Shown piece by piece: positions 6,798 through 10,428 of a stretch of 10,428 nucleotides of DNA. Source of the stretch: Pseudomonadota bacterium (GTDB lineage: Bacteria; Pseudomonadota; Gammaproteobacteria; Arenicellales; UBA868); assembly GCA_018661145.1 (NCBI GenBank), contig JABJIU010000033.1, positions 1 through 10,428 of the forward strand, read 5' to 3'. The position numbers and the translations under genes are program-made. Within the stretch, counting starts at the first letter, position 1, and each line of letters starts with the position of its first letter. The notes under the pieces were generated by a model. That model did not search any database. It was given only the letters and a program-made list of their open reading frames with translations, and had not been told where the DNA came from.

Positions 6798-8059
6798 CAG
6801 GTGCGGGAAAGCGCTTCGGGCCGAAGGTCTTCCTTCTTGGCCGCGAAACGTTTTCTGACATAGTTCTCTACGAGCGCGATGAATTGTGCTGCGATGTCGT
6901 CTCCACGCAGCGTACAGAGCTTTTCCCCATCCTGAAAGACCGGTGCGACGGGTTTTTCCCCGGTACCTGGAAGGCTGATCCCGATGTCCGCGTGACGACT
7001 CTCACCGGGACCGTTGACGACGCACCCCATGACCGCGACAGACAGTGTTTCCGCGCCGGGATATTCCGTCTTCCATTTCGTCATGCGTTCCCTGAGGTGC
7101 TCCTGTACTTCACCGGCTAAATGCTGAAAGAAATCACTCGTGGTTCGCCCACATCCGGGACAGGCGATGACTTGGGGGCTGAAACTTCGCAACCCCATTG
7201 ACTGGAGCACCTCCTGAGCGATGCGGACTTCACGGGTCCGGCTCTCCCCCGGTTGAGGCGTCAGGGATACCCGGATGGTGTCGCCGATTCCCATGTGCAA
7301 CAGCAGGGCGAGCCCGGCAGTAGACGAGACGATGCCTTTGTCGGCCATACCCGCTTCGGTGAGTCCCAGATGCAGGGCGAGATCCGACCGTTCAGCCAAC
7401 TGCCGGTAAACCTCGACAAGTTCTGGGACTGCGCTGACTTTTGCAGAGAGAATGATCTGGTCAGGCCTTAGGCCTTCCCGCTGCGCAAGTGCCGCACTGT
7501 TGATTGCGGAATCCACCAGCGCTTCCCGAGTGACTACCTCCAGAGACCGCGGGGTCGCCAGAGCGGCATTTTCGTCAAGCTTGCGCGCAAGCAACTGCGG
7601 ATCGAGAGACCCCCAGTTCACGCCAATGCGTACCGGTTTGTTTCGAAGACAGGCTTGCTCGACCATCTGGCAAAACCGCGCATCGCGTTTCTCACCCTGG
7701 CCGACGTTGCCTGGGTTAATCCGGTATTTATCGAGCGCATCGGCGCAATCACTGAACTCCTGCAGGAGTGTGTGCCCGTTATAGTGAAAATCTCCGACCA
7801 GAGGTACCGGACACAGGGCGGAATCCAATTGCTTCCGTATTTTTGGGACAGCACGCGCGGCCGCTTCGTTGTTTACCGTAATCCGAACAATTTCTGATCC
7901 AGCCTCTGCGAGTGCAATGACCTGACGGACCGTAGCGCCAACATTGGCGGTATCGGTGTTGGTCATCGACTGGACGACAATGGGTGCGTCGCCGCCGACG
8001 AGTACGTTACCGACCCGAACCTGGGAGGTAGGTCTTCTGATGATGGAGGTTTGCTGCAT
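6794..8059 (-). CDS. ispG: 4-hydroxy-3-methylbut-2-en-1-yl diphosphate synthase IspG
   Basis: This 421-residue protein catalyses the penultimate step of the MEP isoprenoid pathway, reducing the cyclic diphosphate MEcPP to HMBPP with a 4Fe-4S cluster. The TIM-barrel half begins with VVQSMTNTDTANV near residues 28-40 and includes GDFHYNGH near 89-96 and KYRINPGNVG near 111-120. The cluster-binding half has Cys300 and Cys303 in ACPGCGRTTSDFF, and Cys346 in GCVVNGPGESRHADIG with Glu353. It is about 50 residues longer than E. coli IspG. The extra length and the NWGSLD segment near 148-153 match the xanthomonad and betaproteobacterial form. The start ATG follows a pyrimidine-rich leader with no Shine-Dalgarno sequence. 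It lies 48 bases behind mccB rather than between rodZ and hisS, its common gammaproteobacterial place. Confidence 0.96.
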   Translation of the reverse strand: MQQTSIIRRPTSQVRVGNVLVGGDAPIVVQSMTNTDTANVGATVRQVIALAEAGSEIVRITVNNEAAARAVPKIRKQLDSALCPVPLVGDFHYNGHTLLQEFSDCADALDKYRINPGNVGQGEKRDARFCQMVEQACLRNKPVRIGVNWGSLDPQLLARKLDENAALATPRSLEVVTREALVDSAINSAALAQREGLRPDQIILSAKVSAVPELVEVYRQLAERSDLALHLGLTEAGMADKGIVSSTAGLALLLHMGIGDTIRVSLTPQPGESRTREVRIAQEVLQSMGLRSFSPQVIACPGCGRTTSDFFQHLAGEVQEHLRERMTKWKTEYPGAETLSVAVMGCVVNGPGESRHADIGISLPGTGEKPVAPVFQDGEKLCTLRGDDIAAQFIALVENYVRKRFAAKKEDLRPEALSRTC

Positions 8060-8098
8060 AGGGGTCGAGGGCGGTTTGGTTTGGCTCGGTCAGATATT

Positions 8099-8127
8099 CT
8101 AATAGTCCTACATGCGAAAAACGCCAA
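8099..8127 (-). promoter_or_regulatory. Possible ispG promoter inside the 3' end of mccB
   Basis: On the minus strand TTGGCG (4 of 6 to TTGACA, at 8122-8127) is followed after 17 bases by TATTAG (4 of 6 to TATAAT, at 8099-8104). A TAGAAT overlaps the second hexamer at a less favourable distance. It would give ispG a transcript separate from the catabolic operon, with a leader of roughly 30 bases. Confidence 0.3.
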
Positions 8128-9715
8128 ACTCTGTCTTGGCGATTGGGGCATTGTGAACGGTGGCGAGCGCCAGCGATAGGATCCTGCGTGTATGGGCCGG
8201 GTCTATGATACCGTCGTCCCAAAGGCGGGCACTGGCATAGAACGGATGTCCTTGTTCATCGTACTGGTCGCGTATAGCTTCGCGAAAAACTTTTTCGTCC
8301 TCTGTCGGCCAGTCACGCCCTGCTGTTTGCGCGCCCTCACGACGGATCTGGGATAGCACCTGTGCCGCGGTGTCGCCACCCATCACCGATATTCGGGCAT
8401 TGGGCCACATCCACAAAAAACGCGGATCGTAGGCTCTACCACACATGCCGTAATTGCCTGCCCCGAAACTGCCCCCGACAATAACAGTGAGTTTCGGCAC
8501 TCTGGCACAAGCAACTGCATTCACCAGTTTCGCACCGTCCCGGGCAATGCCGCCATGTTCATAGCGACTCCCCACCATAAAGCCGGTAATGTTCTGCAGA
8601 AACAGCAGGGGTATGCGCCGTTGAGTACACAGCTCTACAAAATGTGCTCCCTTTAGTGCTGATTCTGAGAAGAGGATACCGTTGTTAGCGATGATGCCGA
8701 GGGGATATCCATTGATCCGCGTGAAGGCGCACACCAGGGTCTTCCCGTAGCGGGTTTTGAATTCCTGAAAATCGCTGCCATCTGCAATCCGACAGATGAT
8801 TTCCCGGATATCAAAGGGCAATCTCGGGTCGGATGGAATTATTCCATAAAGCTCCTCGACCCCATATCGCGGCGGCAGTGAAGTTGGGTTGGGTGCGGCC
8901 GCAACAGGCGGTAAATTGAGATGGGAGACGATTTCCCGGGTCAATCTCAAGGCGTCATCGTCGTCCATTGCCAGATAGTCGGCGACGCCCGAAATTCGTG
9001 TATGCACATCTGCGCCGCCAAGCGCTTCGGCGCTGACTTCCTCCCCAGTTGCCGCCTTCACTAGAGGCGGTCCACCCAGAAAAATAGTTCCCTGGCGTCG
9101 GACGATAATGGCCTGGTCGGACATAGCCGGCACGTAGGCACCGCCGGCCGTGCAGGACCCCATGACCACCGCGATCTGCGGTATCCCAGCAGCCGACATA
9201 TTGGCCTGATTGTAAAATATGCGACCGAAATGCTCTCGGTCAGCGAACACCTCGTCCTGTCTCGGCAGATAGGCCCCACCGGAATCGACCAGGTAAACAC
9301 AGGGCAGACGATTCTCTTTGGCGATTGCCTGCGCCCGGAGATGTTTTTTGACTGTAATCGGGTAGTAGGTGCCGCCCTTGACGGTGGCGTCGTTGACCAC
9401 CAGCATGCAGTCCCGACCATGAATCTGTCCTACGCCCGTGATGATGCCACCGCAGGGGACGTCGTCATCGTAGAGGTCCCAACCGGCCAGTTGGGAGAGT
9501 TCAAGAAACCCGGCACCGGGATCCAGCAGTCTTTCAATACGTTCGCGGGGAAGCAGTTTGCCCCTGGCACTGTGCCGTTCCCGAGCTTTTTCGCTACCGC
9601 CTTGCGTGACTCTTTCTATCACCTCCGTCAGTGCAGCAGTCTTTGCCAACATGAAATCGCGGTTGGCCAAAAAGTCAGGAGAAGCCGTATCAACGCGGCT
9701 GGTGAATTCGCTCAT
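8108..9715 (-). CDS. mccB: Methylcrotonyl-CoA carboxylase carboxyltransferase (beta) subunit
   Basis: This 535-residue protein is the carboxyltransferase half of a biotin-dependent acyl-CoA carboxylase, here best read as 3-methylcrotonyl-CoA carboxylase (LiuB) of leucine degradation. Hallmarks are GGTYYPITVKKHLRAQ (114-129), LVDSGGAYLPRQDEVF (142-157), NQANMSAAGIPQIAVVMGS (169-187), PPLVKAATGEEVSAE (216-230), GGSFGAGNYGMCGRAYDPRF (414-433) and the C-terminal FGVFRM. The oxyanion loops SGGAY and GGSFGAG are intact. I prefer the ATG at 9715. It gives the usual family length and a 17-base gap after the upstream gene, with AAGGAG at 9729-9734 overlapping that gene's stop, though 13 bases from the ATG. 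The frame is open to 9757. Geranyl-CoA carboxylase (AtuC) is a close alternative. The biotin-carrying alpha subunit is not in the window. Confidence 0.93.
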   Translation of the reverse strand: MSEFTSRVDTASPDFLANRDFMLAKTAALTEVIERVTQGGSEKARERHSARGKLLPRERIERLLDPGAGFLELSQLAGWDLYDDDVPCGGIITGVGQIHGRDCMLVVNDATVKGGTYYPITVKKHLRAQAIAKENRLPCVYLVDSGGAYLPRQDEVFADREHFGRIFYNQANMSAAGIPQIAVVMGSCTAGGAYVPAMSDQAIIVRRQGTIFLGGPPLVKAATGEEVSAEALGGADVHTRISGVADYLAMDDDDALRLTREIVSHLNLPPVAAAPNPTSLPPRYGVEELYGIIPSDPRLPFDIREIICRIADGSDFQEFKTRYGKTLVCAFTRINGYPLGIIANNGILFSESALKGAHFVELCTQRRIPLLFLQNITGFMVGSRYEHGGIARDGAKLVNAVACARVPKLTVIVGGSFGAGNYGMCGRAYDPRFLWMWPNARISVMGGDTAAQVLSQIRREGAQTAGRDWPTEDEKVFREAIRDQYDEQGHPFYASARLWDDGIIDPAHTRRILSLALATVHNAPIAKTEFGVFRM

Positions 9716-9732
9716 GAGTTTTGTACTGCTCC

Positions 9733-10335
9733 TTACCAGCCACCGCGTGACAGCCACTGGTCTACTTGGTCGAGCCGGTCGGCACCCCAGAAAGATTCCG
9801 AGTCCACGATGATAAAAGGTGATCCAAAAACGCCTCGCGCCAGGGCCTCATCGTTTACTGCGCGCAGTTTCTGTTTGATCGGACCGGTTTGAATGCCCTC
9901 AGCGATCTGCGTTGGGTCATGCCCCAGTTCAGAGGCAACAGCCACCACGGTTTCAGGGTCCGAAATATCCTGATTGTCGCGAAAGTAGGCGTGATATAGG
10001 GCCCGCGCCAGTTGCTTGGCCGCATCATGATCATCCTCTTCAAGAAGATAAAATGCGCGGCAAGCGTTTACCGTAGCGATCGGCCAATGGCTGGGAATGA
10101 CAAAGGGAATGTCCCAGTAACGCGCAAACCGCTTCACGTCGTGGACTGCGTAATCTCCGACTAGGGGAATCCAGGCCAGCGGTTTTCGTTCGCTGACTTT
10201 CATCGCGGCGCCCACCAGAAACGGTCGCCACATTACAGATCGACCGTGTTGCTCGGCTATGTGCTCGATCCGTTCACTGGCGAGGTAGCCATAAGGCGAG
10301 GCAAAGTCAAAGTAAAACTCAACAGATGCAGTCAT
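9733..10335 (-). CDS. DsbA-family 2-hydroxychromene-2-carboxylate isomerase-like protein
   Basis: This 200-residue cytoplasmic thioredoxin-fold protein belongs to the DsbA / glutathione S-transferase kappa / HCCA isomerase family. The N-terminal FYFDFASPYGYLA (residues 7-19) has Ser13 at the position of the glutathione-activating serine of NahD, and no CxxC motif. A helical insert covers roughly 40-165. The thioredoxin fold resumes at GVFGSPFIIVDSESFWGADR (168-187), with the conserved Pro173 after Ser172. Named members isomerise 2-hydroxychromene-2-carboxylate in naphthalene breakdown. No aromatic-degradation genes are visible here, so that reaction is unlikely to be its job. The gene lies between a thiolase and mccB in the same operon, suggesting a glutathione-dependent role linked to acyl-CoA catabolism, which is inference. 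The ATG is preceded by a pyrimidine-rich leader without a Shine-Dalgarno sequence. Confidence 0.85.
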   Translation of the reverse strand: MTASVEFYFDFASPYGYLASERIEHIAEQHGRSVMWRPFLVGAAMKVSERKPLAWIPLVGDYAVHDVKRFARYWDIPFVIPSHWPIATVNACRAFYLLEEDDHDAAKQLARALYHAYFRDNQDISDPETVVAVASELGHDPTQIAEGIQTGPIKQKLRAVNDEALARGVFGSPFIIVDSESFWGADRLDQVDQWLSRGGW

Positions 10336-10368
10336 AAGGGGAATTGGGATTTGGAGGGAGCAATCGAT

Positions 10369-10428
10369 TCAGCGGATGCGCTCAAATGCCATGGCCGTCG
10401 CTTCGCCGCCGCCGATGCACAACGATGC
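10369..10428 (-). CDS. Acetyl-CoA acyltransferase (thiolase), C-terminal end (partial)
   Basis: Only the final 19 residues and the TGA stop are present; the gene continues past the right edge. They read ASLCIGGGEATAMAFERIR, the C-terminal thiolase signature with the catalytic cysteine and GGGEA loop of the degradative and biosynthetic thiolases. The fragment cannot tell an acetoacetyl-CoA thiolase from a longer-chain 3-ketoacyl-CoA thiolase. It sits 33 bases upstream of the isomerase-like gene on the same strand, most likely in one operon leading to mccB. A thiolase is expected in leucine or fatty acid breakdown. Confidence 0.9.
   Translation of the reverse strand, partial: ASLCIGGGEATAMAFERIR

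Noticed and set aside
9230..9892. A 220-codon plus-strand open frame antisense to mccB and the isomerase-like gene
   Set aside because: It runs against two well-conserved genes, its protein shows no recognisable domain, and it looks like a reading-frame shadow in GC-rich coding sequence.
1..10428. Novel defence, mobile or secretion system
   Set aside because: Every frame of substance falls in a known metabolic or transport family; there are no transposase, integrase, phage, toxin or CRISPR features, and no unexplained gap longer than 130 bases.

Overview
The window is dense, ordinary-looking proteobacterial chromosome with about 55% GC by eye. It holds eight complete protein genes and two genes cut by the window edges. 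No RNA gene, insertion sequence, CRISPR array or gene-free stretch over 150 bases was seen. Three features point to a gammaproteobacterium, or possibly a close relative: the fabA-fabB pair of anaerobic-type unsaturated fatty acid synthesis, the long (421-residue) xanthomonad/betaproteobacterial-type IspG, and a leucine/acyl-CoA degradation cluster. A CbbO-type Rubisco-activation gene at the left edge suggests carbon fixation ability, so the host may be a facultative autotroph or mixotroph. The species cannot be named from this sequence.

Left part (1-1914): the C-terminal von Willebrand A domain of CbbO ends on the plus strand and converges on a minus-strand MFS transporter. Middle (2048-4922): lutA, lutB and lutC form a tight plus-strand operon with ATGA overlaps at both joints. 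It encodes the iron-sulfur L-lactate oxidation complex, and the MFS gene is transcribed divergently from it across a 130-base spacer carrying a 9-base direct repeat. Next (5032-6764): fabA and fabB form a second overlapping operon with a recognisable sigma-70-type promoter just upstream, partly overlapping a hairpin behind lutC.

Right part (6794-10428, minus strand): reading leftward from the right edge come the last residues of a thiolase, a glutathione-dependent 2-hydroxychromene-2-carboxylate-isomerase-like protein, the methylcrotonyl-CoA carboxylase beta subunit and finally ispG. The first three look like part of a leucine/isovalerate (acyl-CoA) catabolic operon. ispG is a housekeeping isoprenoid gene at its tail and may have its own promoter inside the end of the carboxylase gene.

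Metabolically the window combines lactate entry (MFS candidate plus LutABC), acyl-CoA catabolism feeding acetyl-CoA, fatty acid synthesis and isoprenoid synthesis. No clearly new system was found. The points most worth a second look are the cluster-ligand substitution in LutB, the unassigned transporter facing lutABC, the unusual mccB-ispG junction and the isomerase-like passenger gene.
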